From the NCBI RefSeq assembly GCF_014200575.1, contig NZ_JACHBZ010000017.1, positions 1 to 64,000 on the forward strand: a stretch of 64,000 nt of DNA, given 5' to 3'. Below the pieces are notes generated by a model that was not told where the DNA came from, did no database searches, and was given only the letters and a program-made list of their open reading frames with translations. Positions 8,847-17,625 of the stretch are shown in pieces. Positions within the stretch are counted from its first letter, which is position 1. Each line of letters opens with the position of its first letter. Source of the stretch: Mucilaginibacter saanensis (lineage in GTDB: Bacteria; Bacteroidota; Bacteroidia; Sphingobacteriales; Sphingobacteriaceae). A program made the translations under genes and the position numbers.

Positions 8847-9561
8847 AACCAGGGGCATTGTATTTAAGGCTACAGACTATGGCGAAAACAGTGTTGTTGT
8901 GCAAATTTTTACCGAAAAATTTGGCTTGCAGTCATACATGGTTAACGGAGCTAAAAAGCCGAGGGCCAAAATAGGCCGCAACATGCTGCAGCCTTTACAC
9001 CTGCTTGATCTGGTGGTATATCATAAAAATACCGGCAGTATACAACGCATAGTCGAACTTAAAAATTCGCCGGTATTGCAAACCGTGCCTTATGACGTAA
9101 TTAAAAGCTGCATCGCTATTTTTTTGAACGAGGTACTATATAAAGCCATTAAACAACAAACAGCTGATGAAAATCTGTTTGACTTTGTTTTTAGCGCCAT
9201 AGAGTGGCTTGATCATCAAACCAAAAATATAGCCAATTTCCACTTACTGTTTTTAGTACAGCTTACCCGCTACCTGGGCTTTTACCCCGATCGGTTTTTG
9301 GCTGGCAGCGCCGACTACTTTGACATGAAGAACGGCATTTTCAGCAAATTCAGGCCCGATAGCCTTTTATACCTGTCGCCCCCGCATACGCAAAACTTTA
9401 GCCTGTTGCTGCAATGCAATTTTGAAAATATAGAGCAACTAAAACTGAGTAACGACGAACGCCGGTATCTGATACAAAAATTACTGGAATATTACGCGCT
9501 GCACATTGAAGGTTTTGGAAACGTACGGTCGGCTTATGTACTGGAGGAAGTACTTTCTTAA
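8836..9561 (+). CDS. recO: DNA repair protein RecO
   Basis: 241-aa RecO, which acts with RecR to load RecA on SSB-coated single strands in the RecFOR pathway. The N-terminal OB-fold begins with the typical KTRGIVFKATDYGENSVVV. A helical middle and a C-terminal LLQCNF region follow. The usual RecO zinc cysteines are not evident, as in many Bacteroidota homologues. The start lies inside the end of dgkA, and a terminator follows 37 bases after the stop. Confidence 0.92.
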   Translation: MLHKTRGIVFKATDYGENSVVVQIFTEKFGLQSYMVNGAKKPRAKIGRNMLQPLHLLDLVVYHKNTGSIQRIVELKNSPVLQTVPYDVIKSCIAIFLNEVLYKAIKQQTADENLFDFVFSAIEWLDHQTKNIANFHLLFLVQLTRYLGFYPDRFLAGSADYFDMKNGIFSKFRPDSLLYLSPPHTQNFSLLLQCNFENIEQLKLSNDERRYLIQKLLEYYALHIEGFGNVRSAYVLEEVLS

Positions 9562-9597
9562 CAGGATTTAAATAAACAAATCAGCACCGCATAAAGC

Positions 9598-9633
9598 AAA
9601 AAAAAGAGAAAGCCGGGGGCCATCTCTTTTTTT
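9598..9633 (+). terminator. Intrinsic terminator after dgkA-recO
   Basis: The sequence AAAAAAGAGA is complementary to TCTCTTTTTT, with an inner GCC/GGC stem around GGG, ending in a run of T. Downstream of the recO stop. Confidence 0.75.
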
Positions 9634-10048
9634 AGTTGACTGACCTCATTATTTATCATAAAGAACTAATTGGTTAGATCGATAATAACAATTATAACAA
9701 ATATATGCACTACAATATTAGTAGACTAATTTTTTAATAAAAATTTAACATGTATTCTGCTTATAATGTGCATTATAGCTAACCGAGCTGTCATTTTAAC
9801 GGATATTACTTTAAAAATGAACGCAACATCACCTTATTTACCCCTAAAAGGAGTAGAAAGCCCCTATTTACCCGTAAACTTAATATAAACAACTGCCGAT
9901 TTTTCAGGCAACCGGGATAAACCTAAATCACAAAAGCTACGTATATTTCACTAAAAACAGCAGTAACTATTATTTTTAATTGATACCTCAAACATATTAC
10001 CTTTGCCGCCACGGTAACATAAGCTGTTATTTATTAAAAAGTTAAAAC
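9634..10048. other. A/T-rich intergenic stretch, no gene seen
   Basis: About 415 bases with no plausible reading frame on either strand. A TACCTTTG promoter-like octamer lies at 9998-10005, with a TTG at 9980-9982 (15-base gap), and could start a longer leader for the DUF2062 gene. I see no tRNA, no riboswitch and no repeated sequence in it. Confidence 0.5.
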
Positions 10049-10076
10049 TTGCTTAACGCTGGTATAAATACATTTG
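10049..10076 (+). promoter_or_regulatory. Promoter of the DUF2062 gene
   Basis: TTG at 10049-10051 and TACATTTG at 10069-10076, separated by 17 bases, fit the Bacteroidota -33/-7 arrangement. The gene start is about 70 bases downstream. Confidence 0.6.
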
Positions 10077-10146
10077 CATAGCGCACCGAATAAGTTTTGT
10101 TCAAGTAACCGGCAAAAAAGTTAACGAGGTGCACATCCTGAATCCA

Positions 10147-10695
10147 ATGGATAATACAGAAAAGATAAAGTCAAAGTTTCAGGTATTGAATAGCCGTATT
10201 GCGCATTTTTTTAAAACGCTGTTCAGTAAAGAAAAAAGCAAACAGTTTATAAAAAATCAGCTATTTAATCCGGAACACTCCGTGCGGCTCAAAGCCTCAT
10301 CAATAGGATTTGGTGTTTTTATGGGCATAGTACCCATCTGGGGGTTTCAGTTAATAGTGGCCTTTGCATTGGCGGTACTATTCAAACTTAACAAAGCGCT
10401 GGTTATTTTGGCGGCCCACATCAGCTTTGCACCTATGATACCGGTCATTATTTTCCTAAGCTATAAAGTAGGAGGCTACTGGATGGGCAATAAAAACACC
10501 GACATTCATTTTGCAGACAATATTTCTATAAAAACCGTTGGCCAGCACCTAGAACAATACCTGTACGGCAGTATCTCCCTTGCTATAATTGCAGGTATCA
10601 CCGCAGGTTTATTAACCCTGGTATTGCTCAATTGGTTTAAAAGAAACCCGCAGCAGCATAACGAAACCATCAGTCAGCAACAACAACCCGCCTGA
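10147..10695 (+). CDS. DUF2062 membrane protein
   Basis: 182-aa protein with the DUF2062 core: a soluble N-terminal arm (1-40), then a hydrophobic region starting SSIGFGVFMGIVPIWGFQ, further membrane segments and a final helix (about 140-165) before a Q-rich tail. DUF2062 proteins are small integral membrane proteins of unsettled function, sometimes next to or fused with glycosyltransferases; no such neighbour is present here. The ATG at 10147 is preferred; an in-frame GTG at 10129 would add six residues. Confidence 0.85.
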   Translation: MDNTEKIKSKFQVLNSRIAHFFKTLFSKEKSKQFIKNQLFNPEHSVRLKASSIGFGVFMGIVPIWGFQLIVAFALAVLFKLNKALVILAAHISFAPMIPVIIFLSYKVGGYWMGNKNTDIHFADNISIKTVGQHLEQYLYGSISLAIIAGITAGLLTLVLLNWFKRNPQQHNETISQQQQPA

Positions 10696-10831
10696 TTTTT
10701 GCTGTAAAACATACCCCTTAACAATTTCACCATATTTTAAACTTTAACCTTAAACGCTGGTTAATCATTTTAATTTGCCGGTATATTACACGCTATATGC
10801 CCAAACAATAATTTTTTTACCTTAGCGGGCA

Positions 10832-12313
10832 ATGATCAAAAAACATCTCCTGATCCTCTGTTTATTATTTTGCAGCGCGGCTGCAAATGCCAGTTTTATA
10901 TTTAATAAAAATTGTGCCGATGCTTATAATGCTATTTTGAGTTTAAAAATGACCGAGGCCCGGCAAATTATTCAACTGGAAAAAAAGCAGAACCCCCAAA
11001 ATGGCATGACTATATTGCTGGATAATTACGTAGATTATTTTAGTTTACTGGCATCAGACAGCAAGGCCGATTATGAAAAGCTAAAGGATAATAAATCGGG
11101 CAGGATATCGGCACTGGAAGATAATACAGATCAGAAATCGCCTTATTACTTATATGCCCAGGCCGAGGTTTATCTGCAGTGGGGGCTGTGCAAGGGCCGC
11201 TTCGGCGATTACATGTCATCAGCTTCTGATATCAAGAAAGCAGGTAATCTTTTTAAAGAAAATGCTCAAAAATTTCCTGATTTTTTACCCAATCAAAAAG
11301 GCATTGCGCTGGTTAATGTGGTGTTTGGATCTATCCCCTCAAATTTAAAAAGCATAACCCAGTTTTTGGGCATGAAAGGCGATGCCCAATTAGGTATTAA
11401 GCAAATGGAACAACTAAGGGTAGAACTACCCAAAACAAAATACAGCTATCTTAAAGATGAGGTGGTATTTTTTGTATGTTACATTGATATTGACCTGCTG
11501 CATCATAAAAACAATTATGATAAACTCATTTCCTATATATCGGGTATGGATAATCAGAGTTTACTAAAAACCTATTTACAGGGATACGTAGCCGCCAAAA
11601 CCGCCCATAACGAAGATGCTATCCGGTTTCTGGAAGATAGCCCCGAGTCTGCGCAATATATAAAGCTCCCGGCCATATATTATCTTTTAGGCAACGCCAA
11701 ATTAAATCGGATGGATACCGATGCGCCCAATGCTTTAAACAAATATTTGCGAGAATACAAAGGCGTCAATTTTATAAAAGATACTTATTTAAAGCTGGGC
11801 TATTTTTACCTACTGCATAACGACAATGAAAAATACCAGTATTACTTAAAGCTGGTACGCACAAAGGGTTACACTGCCGATGAAAAAGACAAACAAGCCC
11901 TTAAGGAAGCCAATGATGTAAGGCCAGACAGCGATCTGCTTAAAGCACGTTTTTATTTTGATGGCGGTTATTACCTTAAAGCACTGGCGCAACTTAAAAA
12001 TAAAAATGTATACAGCCTGAGGTTACAACGCGATAAAATTGAGCTTTACTACCGGCTGGGCCGGATTTACGAAAACACGGATAACACAAACGATGCCCTG
12101 ATAAACTACCAGCAAACTATTAACCTGGGTAAAGCTACCACCTATTATTATGCAGCTAATGCGGCGCTACGCATAGGCAGTATTTTTGAACAAAAAAAGG
12201 ATTACACAAGGGCAGCCAACTTCTATCATCAGGCTATTGATATGAAGGATCACGAATACGAAAAAAGTATAGAAAACGATGCTAAAGAAGGTTTAAAAAG
12301 GATGAACCGCTAA
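10832..12313 (+). CDS. Exported tetratricopeptide-repeat protein
   Basis: 493-aa protein with a signal peptide (1-20, ending ANA) and helical repeat pairs typical of TPR folds, clearest near the C-terminus (about 395-480, including ALINYQQTINLGKA and AANFYHQAIDMKD). Such proteins usually scaffold envelope complexes; no partner can be named. A near-consensus TACCTTAG lies at 10818-10825, seven bases before the ATG, so the transcript may have little or no leader. Its stop overlaps the stop of the convergent acyltransferase gene. Confidence 0.75.
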   Translation: MIKKHLLILCLLFCSAAANASFIFNKNCADAYNAILSLKMTEARQIIQLEKKQNPQNGMTILLDNYVDYFSLLASDSKADYEKLKDNKSGRISALEDNTDQKSPYYLYAQAEVYLQWGLCKGRFGDYMSSASDIKKAGNLFKENAQKFPDFLPNQKGIALVNVVFGSIPSNLKSITQFLGMKGDAQLGIKQMEQLRVELPKTKYSYLKDEVVFFVCYIDIDLLHHKNNYDKLISYISGMDNQSLLKTYLQGYVAAKTAHNEDAIRFLEDSPESAQYIKLPAIYYLLGNAKLNRMDTDAPNALNKYLREYKGVNFIKDTYLKLGYFYLLHNDNEKYQYYLKLVRTKGYTADEKDKQALKEANDVRPDSDLLKARFYFDGGYYLKALAQLKNKNVYSLRLQRDKIELYYRLGRIYENTDNTNDALINYQQTINLGKATTYYYAANAALRIGSIFEQKKDYTRAANFYHQAIDMKDHEYEKSIENDAKEGLKRMNR

Positions 12314-12972
12314 CGGTAAAACCCCGACTCTTCAGTAAAGCGGATTTGATTTTGAATAGCCTGCTCGTGGTGTTTATTTACCTTAATTTTTAACGCATCA
12401 AAATCAAAAGTTTTATTAGTGCCGCAGTCAAGCAGGTTAAAATAAACCGATGGCTTGATGCTTTCAAAGTACTCTATAATATTGCTGCTCCAGATGAGTT
12501 GGCAGTCACCTTTAATTCTTTGGGTTATTTCATAAACACCATCCTTAAACTCAATATGCCTGATATGGCTCGACTCTAAATTCCCCTGCGGATAATACAA
12601 TAGTATATTACCTGGTTCATCCAATTTGTCGGCCGCATAGTCCAGGCTTTCGTCAACAGACCGGGAGCCTGGCGCTACTGAAAATGAGCCAAAATATTTT
12701 AACCACCAATTTTTTTCAAGCTGCTTTTTTACCGACATAATGTATATCGTTTTTAGTTTTTGTTGTTTATTGATAAACTTAAAACATACATACAGGGCAA
12801 AAAAACCATCCCAAAAGCTAAAATGGTTACTCATAAATAAATAAGAATGTCCGGGCTTAATTTCGGCTCCGTTAATGATCATTTTATTAAAACGCCTTCT
12901 GAAAAACCATGCCAGGAAAAGCACAGTCCATTTAATGATAGTAACAGGAAGAGGTTTTGCCTTAATGATCAT
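12310..12972 (-). CDS. PlsC-like acyltransferase
   Basis: 220-aa protein of the lysophospholipid/glycerol-3-phosphate acyltransferase superfamily. Motif I is NHFSFWD (N49, H50, D55) and a motif III-like YPQGNLES is at 127-134, in place of the usual FPEGTRS. One hydrophobic helix near the N-terminus probably anchors it to the inner membrane. It is 121 bases downstream of the fatty-acid-like operon on the same strand and is a good candidate for moving that cluster's acyl product onto a lipid or polar head group. The acceptor is unknown. Confidence 0.8.
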   Translation of the reverse strand: MIIKAKPLPVTIIKWTVLFLAWFFRRRFNKMIINGAEIKPGHSYLFMSNHFSFWDGFFALYVCFKFINKQQKLKTIYIMSVKKQLEKNWWLKYFGSFSVAPGSRSVDESLDYAADKLDEPGNILLYYPQGNLESSHIRHIEFKDGVYEITQRIKGDCQLIWSSNIIEYFESIKPSVYFNLLDCGTNKTFDFDALKIKVNKHHEQAIQNQIRFTEESGFYR

Positions 12973-13093
12973 GATATAATTAAACTATCAGCACATTTTA
13001 AAAAACTGGTGCCGATTTTAGCAAGTAAAGTTATAAATGCTTTTTTGCTTAGTGCGCCTTTATAAATATTTTGTTGCCGGGATGACTGATGAA

Positions 13094-13495
13094 CTACCCT
13101 TCAAGCGCAATAAATGCCACGGCCCAGGCATATTCGCCATCGTGCGATATGGTTAAACTGATATTAAACTGATTTGGATAATTATGCAGAACAACCTGAG
13201 GCTGCCCGGATATTTTTTCGCGGATGATCTCGATCTTTTTCCAGCCAACTGACCGGGGGCTTATCTGTTTCAAAGCTTTATAAACAGCTTCTTTGGCTGC
13301 CCAGGTTGATGCATAGCGCAAACCGGCATCATTAAAACGGCTGCAATAAGCTATTTCAGTGGGCGTGTAAACTTTGTTTCGGAACAGGTCTGTTAATGAA
13401 ATAAGAAAATCGGGGATAAAAACCAGGTCGTTACCAACTGCAAATTTCCTGTTGCGGTTAAGCTCATCCAGCTGATTTAAAATTTCATTCTCCAT
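13094..13495 (-). CDS. 4'-phosphopantetheinyl transferase, AcpS-like
   Basis: 133-aa PPTase of the AcpS type, which attaches the phosphopantetheine arm to an ACP serine. The magnesium-binding motifs are visible: GNDLV (D23) and WAAKEAVYKAL (65-75, E69). The N-terminal 20 residues extend beyond typical AcpS. It overlaps the upstream enoyl-reductase gene by 11 bases and is the last gene of the tightly packed operon, so it probably activates the ACP encoded here (S42). Whether it is also the cell's general AcpS cannot be told from this window. Confidence 0.88.
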   Translation of the reverse strand: MENEILNQLDELNRNRKFAVGNDLVFIPDFLISLTDLFRNKVYTPTEIAYCSRFNDAGLRYASTWAAKEAVYKALKQISPRSVGWKKIEIIREKISGQPQVVLHNYPNQFNISLTISHDGEYAWAVAFIALEG

Positions 13496-14297
13496 CTACA
13501 GCAACGCCCATGATGTTAAATCCGCCATCAACAAAATGAATATTCCCGGTTACTTTTTTTGACAGGTCAGAGAAATAATAAAGTGCCGTATTACCAACAT
13601 CACCGGCGTCAATATTACCCAACGGAGCGGTAACCTTGCCCAATTTTCGCAATTTCCGCACTCCATTGATGCCCCCGGCCGATGTTGTCATGACCAAACC
13701 GGCCGAAATAGCATTAACCCGCACACCAAGATCCCTGAAATAGCTGGCCAGGTAAAGTACAATATTTTCTAATGCGGCCTTATTAATGCCCATGCCCGCA
13801 TAACCCGGAAAAACCCGTTGTGAGGCATTGTAAGTAAGCGTCAATACCGAAGCATTTTTAGCCAGAAACGGCTCTGCCACCCGGCAAATACGCAATAAGG
13901 AATAAGCGCTGATGTTAAAAGAATCCATCAGGTCATCAAACGGGATATTAAGGTATGAGGGGGCAGGCTCGTTACTGCCAGGTGTGCTATAACACATTAC
14001 CTGCTGGTTGCCAAAAGCCACACCATGCAAAATATAGTCCACAGGCCCTAAACCGTTATAAACGGCTTTAACAAAACCGGTAAGCTGCGCTTCGTCACGT
14101 ACATCAACCTCGGCGGCAAACTGGCTATTTATACCATGCTGCTGCATTAAAAACAATACTTCTTCCTTATTTTCAGCAACATAACTTAAAGCTACCTTAC
14201 AACCAGACTGGTGAAGCTTAAGTGCAATATCAAAAGCTATAGAGCTATCGTTCCTTACTCCAAAAACAATGGCAACCTTATCGTTATTGTTAATCAT
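13485..14297 (-). CDS. Enoyl-ACP reductase, FabI-like
   Basis: 270-aa SDR of the FabI type, reducing trans-2-enoyl-ACP. It has the nucleotide-binding start DKVAIVFGVRNDSSIA, the first conserved tyrosine in LTY156, and catalytic Y166 with K173 (Y-x6-K, as in FabI). The C-terminal GNIHFVDGGFNIMG is also typical. The usual FabI substrate-loop residues are altered and a segment rich in Ser/Pro is inserted (about 103-115), so chain specificity may differ from housekeeping FabI. It lies two bases after the KAS gene. Confidence 0.85.
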   Translation of the reverse strand: MINNNDKVAIVFGVRNDSSIAFDIALKLHQSGCKVALSYVAENKEEVLFLMQQHGINSQFAAEVDVRDEAQLTGFVKAVYNGLGPVDYILHGVAFGNQQVMCYSTPGSNEPAPSYLNIPFDDLMDSFNISAYSLLRICRVAEPFLAKNASVLTLTYNASQRVFPGYAGMGINKAALENIVLYLASYFRDLGVRVNAISAGLVMTTSAGGINGVRKLRKLGKVTAPLGNIDAGDVGNTALYYFSDLSKKVTGNIHFVDGGFNIMGVAVDGE

Positions 14298-14299
14298 TT

Positions 14300-15649
14300 T
14301 TAGCTATCTCTTGAAATAGATATGGCACTATTGGTACCGCCAAAACCATAATTTAAACAGGCTATGCGGTTAATTTCTTTTGCAAAAGTGGTTTGCGGTA
14401 ACAGATGCCGATAAGCCGCCAACGGATTAACCGGGCCGGCCCATTGAGGCGTTTTTTGAAAAGTTTCCAGCTCGGGGTTAAGGGTTTCGGCATTCAGACA
14501 GGGTAATACCTGTTGGTTTTCCAGCATCAGCAGCGCTGCAATAAACTCCACAGCCCCTGCGGCCCCCAGCATGTGCCCAAATTGTGATTTTGGTGCCGAA
14601 ATATGATAACCACTGTCGCCCAGTGCATCAGCTACGCTTAATAACTCAATAGCATCACCGGCAGGGGTTGAGGTTCCATGTACTTTAACTACATCGGGTC
14701 TTAAACCTGTATCGCGCATTAAACCTTGCCATAACCGTTGCTGCCCAGGAAACGATGGGGCAAACATATTGCCATCACCATCAGAGTTATTAAAGTATTC
14801 ATCAATAACCGCTATAATATGGGCACCTCTTGATTTGGCAAGCTCATACTCCTCAAGCGCTACAATACCGCCACCAAATGAACAAACAAAACCATTCCTG
14901 TTCACATCAAAAGGCCTGGAACTTTCTGCCGGGATAAACCCGCGGCTCAAAACCTGCATGCCGTCAAAACCAATAAAGGTTTCAAGAGATGTACCTTCAA
15001 CGCCACCCGCAATTACGCGATCCTGCAGACCAAATTTGATAAGGCGATATGCATAACCTATATTACCCAGCCCCGTTGCACAGGCCGAGCCAATAGCTTC
15101 GCAAACGCCCTGGTTTTTTATTAAACAAGATACGTTAGCAGCATCCCGGTACACCATGGTTCTGTCAACCGTATGTGAACCAGCGGTGCGCGATTTTTTG
15201 TTCAGTTCAAAAAAGTTGTGCCAGGCTATCCTCAGCACCACGTGCCCTGCACCGCCTGAGCCAACAACCACACCGGTATGTTCAGATTGTGTTTCACTAT
15301 CTGTCCACCCCGCCATTTTAATGGCATCTAAAGCACCCAGCATAGCCCAGATGCTGCCAATATCGGCAGTAGCCAAATTAATATCGGGGATACGCCCCAG
15401 TTTGTCAATATAAGTTTCGGGATAGCCTTCGGCAAGGGTAGAGTAAACGGTTTCCAAACCCATCTCCGCTTCGGTAATAAAACCCGATACCGTTGAACGA
15501 ATTTGTTTACCATGAGCCAAAGCAGCATCCCACTCACGTATGAGGCTTTGATCTGTAAACAGTTTTTCATTAAAATCTGCCAGGCCAGAGCAGTTAGGAA
15601 AAGCTCCGCCCATGCCCACAACAGCAACTTTCCTACCGGCTACATGCAT
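14300..15649 (-). CDS. Beta-ketoacyl-ACP synthase (KAS I/II type)
   Basis: 449-aa thiolase-fold condensing enzyme with the full Cys-His-His triad: C190 in SACATG, H324 in HGTSTPAGD and H359 in SQFGHMLGAAGA. These indicate a decarboxylating elongation enzyme rather than a chain-length factor. It is somewhat longer than FabF (about 410 aa), with divergent N-terminal loops (residues 40-100). It is the core of the operon, immediately after the ACP gene (4-base gap). The chain length and product are not predictable from sequence alone. Confidence 0.9.
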   Translation of the reverse strand: MHVAGRKVAVVGMGGAFPNCSGLADFNEKLFTDQSLIREWDAALAHGKQIRSTVSGFITEAEMGLETVYSTLAEGYPETYIDKLGRIPDINLATADIGSIWAMLGALDAIKMAGWTDSETQSEHTGVVVGSGGAGHVVLRIAWHNFFELNKKSRTAGSHTVDRTMVYRDAANVSCLIKNQGVCEAIGSACATGLGNIGYAYRLIKFGLQDRVIAGGVEGTSLETFIGFDGMQVLSRGFIPAESSRPFDVNRNGFVCSFGGGIVALEEYELAKSRGAHIIAVIDEYFNNSDGDGNMFAPSFPGQQRLWQGLMRDTGLRPDVVKVHGTSTPAGDAIELLSVADALGDSGYHISAPKSQFGHMLGAAGAVEFIAALLMLENQQVLPCLNAETLNPELETFQKTPQWAGPVNPLAAYRHLLPQTTFAKEINRIACLNYGFGGTNSAISISRDS

Positions 15650-15653
15650 AATA

Positions 15654-15914
15654 TTAACCTCTTTCTTTAACCTTGATGATCAAATCAACAATATCCTTCA
15701 CTTTTGAACCCAGATCGTCGATATCATCGTCGTCAAATTCAACATCAAACTTTTGTTCGGCTTTTGCTGCAATATTAATTAACTCGGTTGATGGAGTATT
15801 TAAATCAGCGATAAAATCTGTATCTTCGGTTATATCACCTAATTTTTGGGGATCAATGGTTCTGATTGTTTTTAGAATCTCAACTAAACCATCAATTATT
15901 TCCTGTCTTTCCAT
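15654..15914 (-). CDS. Acyl carrier protein
   Basis: 86-aa acidic ACP with a four-helix pattern. The phosphopantetheine serine is S42 in NTPSTEL; housekeeping ACPs have DSLD at this site, so PSTE marks a specialised carrier. Helix III and the acidic loop (DVEFDDDDIDD) are otherwise normal. It is encoded between the hotdog-domain gene and the KAS gene with 11- and 4-base gaps, consistent with stoichiometric expression. It probably carries the growing acyl chain and is probably primed by the PPTase at the end of the operon. Confidence 0.92.
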   Translation of the reverse strand: MERQEIIDGLVEILKTIRTIDPQKLGDITEDTDFIADLNTPSTELINIAAKAEQKFDVEFDDDDIDDLGSKVKDIVDLIIKVKERG

Positions 15915-15925
15915 ATTGCATTAAT

Positions 15926-16471
15926 TTATTTAAGTAGATCGGCCTTTATAGCCCGGCCGGTAATATCGTTTAATTCTGCAACAAGTACAAAATCGTTACT
16001 AAGATCATAATTTAATAATCTGTTTTCATCAAAGTCACTAAAATATTGATCCAAATCCATGTTTTTGGGCACTTTATATATTCGCCCGTCACATGTCATT
16101 TGCCTGAATTTATAAAATTTTATTTGTGCTATACATATAAATGTATCACCCACCTCCAGGTAACTATGAAAATGTACCGGGCCTGTGCTGATAAAGACAG
16201 GTATAAATTTAATTTTCAGATCGGCAAAGGTGGTTTCTTGCTTTGTTTTTTCGTTAAATGCGCCACATGACACAATACTGGCCTGGGCAAATGATTCTAT
16301 CTGATCAACCCCTCTGAAGATGCCGAAATGATCTTTCACATCCAGCTCATTAGGCGTATAACTTACCACAATGCCCTTACTTGGCAAATGCCAGTGATAC
16401 TTGCTGATCAGTAATTTTGTAGGGCCGTGTGAGAGCACCTCGCTGGGATGGGTTCCTAACAGGTTATCCAT
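15926..16471 (-). CDS. FabZ/FabA-like hotdog dehydratase (divergent)
   Basis: 181-aa protein whose segment KDHFGIFRGVDQIESFAQA (47-65) matches the hotdog dehydratase active-site region: H48 corresponds to the catalytic His and E59 to the Glu/Asp. The spacing is three residues shorter than in FabZ because the usual P-x-x-P-G insert is missing. It probably dehydrates 3-hydroxyacyl-ACP in this pathway. A non-catalytic or thioesterase-like role cannot be excluded. The C-terminal 50 residues are acidic and have no recognised domain. It lies between the ketoreductase gene and the ACP gene. Confidence 0.68.
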   Translation of the reverse strand: MDNLLGTHPSEVLSHGPTKLLISKYHWHLPSKGIVVSYTPNELDVKDHFGIFRGVDQIESFAQASIVSCGAFNEKTKQETTFADLKIKFIPVFISTGPVHFHSYLEVGDTFICIAQIKFYKFRQMTCDGRIYKVPKNMDLDQYFSDFDENRLLNYDLSNDFVLVAELNDITGRAIKADLLK

Positions 16472-16495
16472 TTTTATTAGCTGTATTAGTGTACA

Positions 16496-17218
16496 TTATA
16501 TTAAGCCGCCGTTAATATGAATATTGGTTCCGTTAATGTATGAGGCTTTGTCTGACAGGAGGTAGGCTATGGCCTCGGCCACATCGTCAACTTTGCCAAA
16601 TCTTTTTGCGGGAATCATTCCGAGTATCTTTTCCTTTTCGGTTTCGGGAATCACTGCGGTCATATCCGTTTCAATAAACCCCGGCGACACACTCAGCACC
16701 CTGATTTCGTGTTCGTTGCTCAGTGCGGCAGCTTCTTGAGCCAGCGACTTTGAAAGTGCCACCAACCCCGCCTTAGTTGCTGCATAAACCGACTGAAATG
16801 CATGTCCAGTTTCGCCCACAACCGAGCTGATGTTGATGATTACCCCACGCTTATTTAAACCAAAAACTTTCATGGCTGTTTTACTGATCATGATAGGGGC
16901 CTTTAAATTAACGCTGAGCATGGCATCAATTTCGCGCTCGGGTTGAAAATTAAGCGGTTTGTCAAAAGTTACTCCCGCATTATTGATCACCGCATACAAC
17001 TCGTCACCATGTTCTTTTTTTAGCTGTTTGCAGAAATTAGCCAACTGATCACTATCAGCAAAATCGGCACATAAAACATGGCTGCCTGATATTTCCTCAA
17101 CAAAGCTTTCGGGCTTAGACGCATGTAATATCAAAGTATATTCTGCTGATAATCGCTTAGCGATGGCTAAACCCAACCCTTTACTTGCACCGGTAATTAA
17201 TACTTTTTTTCTCTCCAT
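16496..17218 (-). CDS. 3-oxoacyl-ACP reductase, FabG-like
   Basis: 240-aa classical SDR reducing 3-ketoacyl-ACP. Visible elements: cofactor loop GASKGLG (10-16), NNAG (79-82), catalytic serine in NISSV (131-132), Y145 and K149 in YAATK, and the C-terminal YINGTNIHINGG. It is the first gene of the minus-strand operon KR-DH-ACP-KAS-ER-PPTase, all with gaps of 24 bases or less or with overlaps. It is well conserved compared with the divergent dehydratase next to it, so activity is likely. Confidence 0.9.
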   Translation of the reverse strand: MERKKVLITGASKGLGLAIAKRLSAEYTLILHASKPESFVEEISGSHVLCADFADSDQLANFCKQLKKEHGDELYAVINNAGVTFDKPLNFQPEREIDAMLSVNLKAPIMISKTAMKVFGLNKRGVIINISSVVGETGHAFQSVYAATKAGLVALSKSLAQEAAALSNEHEIRVLSVSPGFIETDMTAVIPETEKEKILGMIPAKRFGKVDDVAEAIAYLLSDKASYINGTNIHINGGLI

Positions 17219-17524
17219 CCGAAGGGTTGCTCAATTATTTTTTTAGTGTAAGGTTACTCAACAAATTTGCAGAAAATAATAGGGTTAAGCAATAGTGATA
17301 AGCCTATTGGCTACTTGTATGCCTACAGCAGACTGTAATAAAGATTAATACACTATATCTGGCAAGCAACTTTTCCGGAGCTTTTATCTTGCCATCTTCC
17401 TCAAAACCCCTTAACTGCTTTACATATTTATACAACTATTACACAACTTTGTTTACAATAAACATATCCTCATGTTTTTATTAAAAAATATTAATACATT
17501 GTATTACAGCATTTTACTCTCAAC
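17219..17524. other. Intergenic stretch between divergent operons, no gene seen
   Basis: About 300 A/T-rich bases that must hold the promoter of the fatty-acid-like operon. I found no clean TAnnTTTG on the minus strand close to the FabG-like start, so the operon may use a different sigma factor or an activator. No open frame of note and no repeat. Confidence 0.4.
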
Positions 17525-17580
17525 ACTCATCAAAGTAAATGTCAATAGTGTGAAACGCTGTGCCATTAATTTTGATGAGT
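17525..17580 (+). promoter_or_regulatory. Promoter overlapped by an inverted repeat
   Basis: TAATTTTG at 17567-17574 fits the -7 consensus and is 52 bases before the lipoprotein start. ACTCATCAAA (17525-17534) is the exact reverse complement of TTTGATGAGT (17571-17580); the right arm overlaps the -7 element, as expected for a repressor or activator site. No regulator gene is adjacent. Confidence 0.45.
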
Positions 17581-17625
17581 ATCTTTTGCTTAACAGTTAT
17601 ACACATTAGTTTTAAATGTTAAAAA

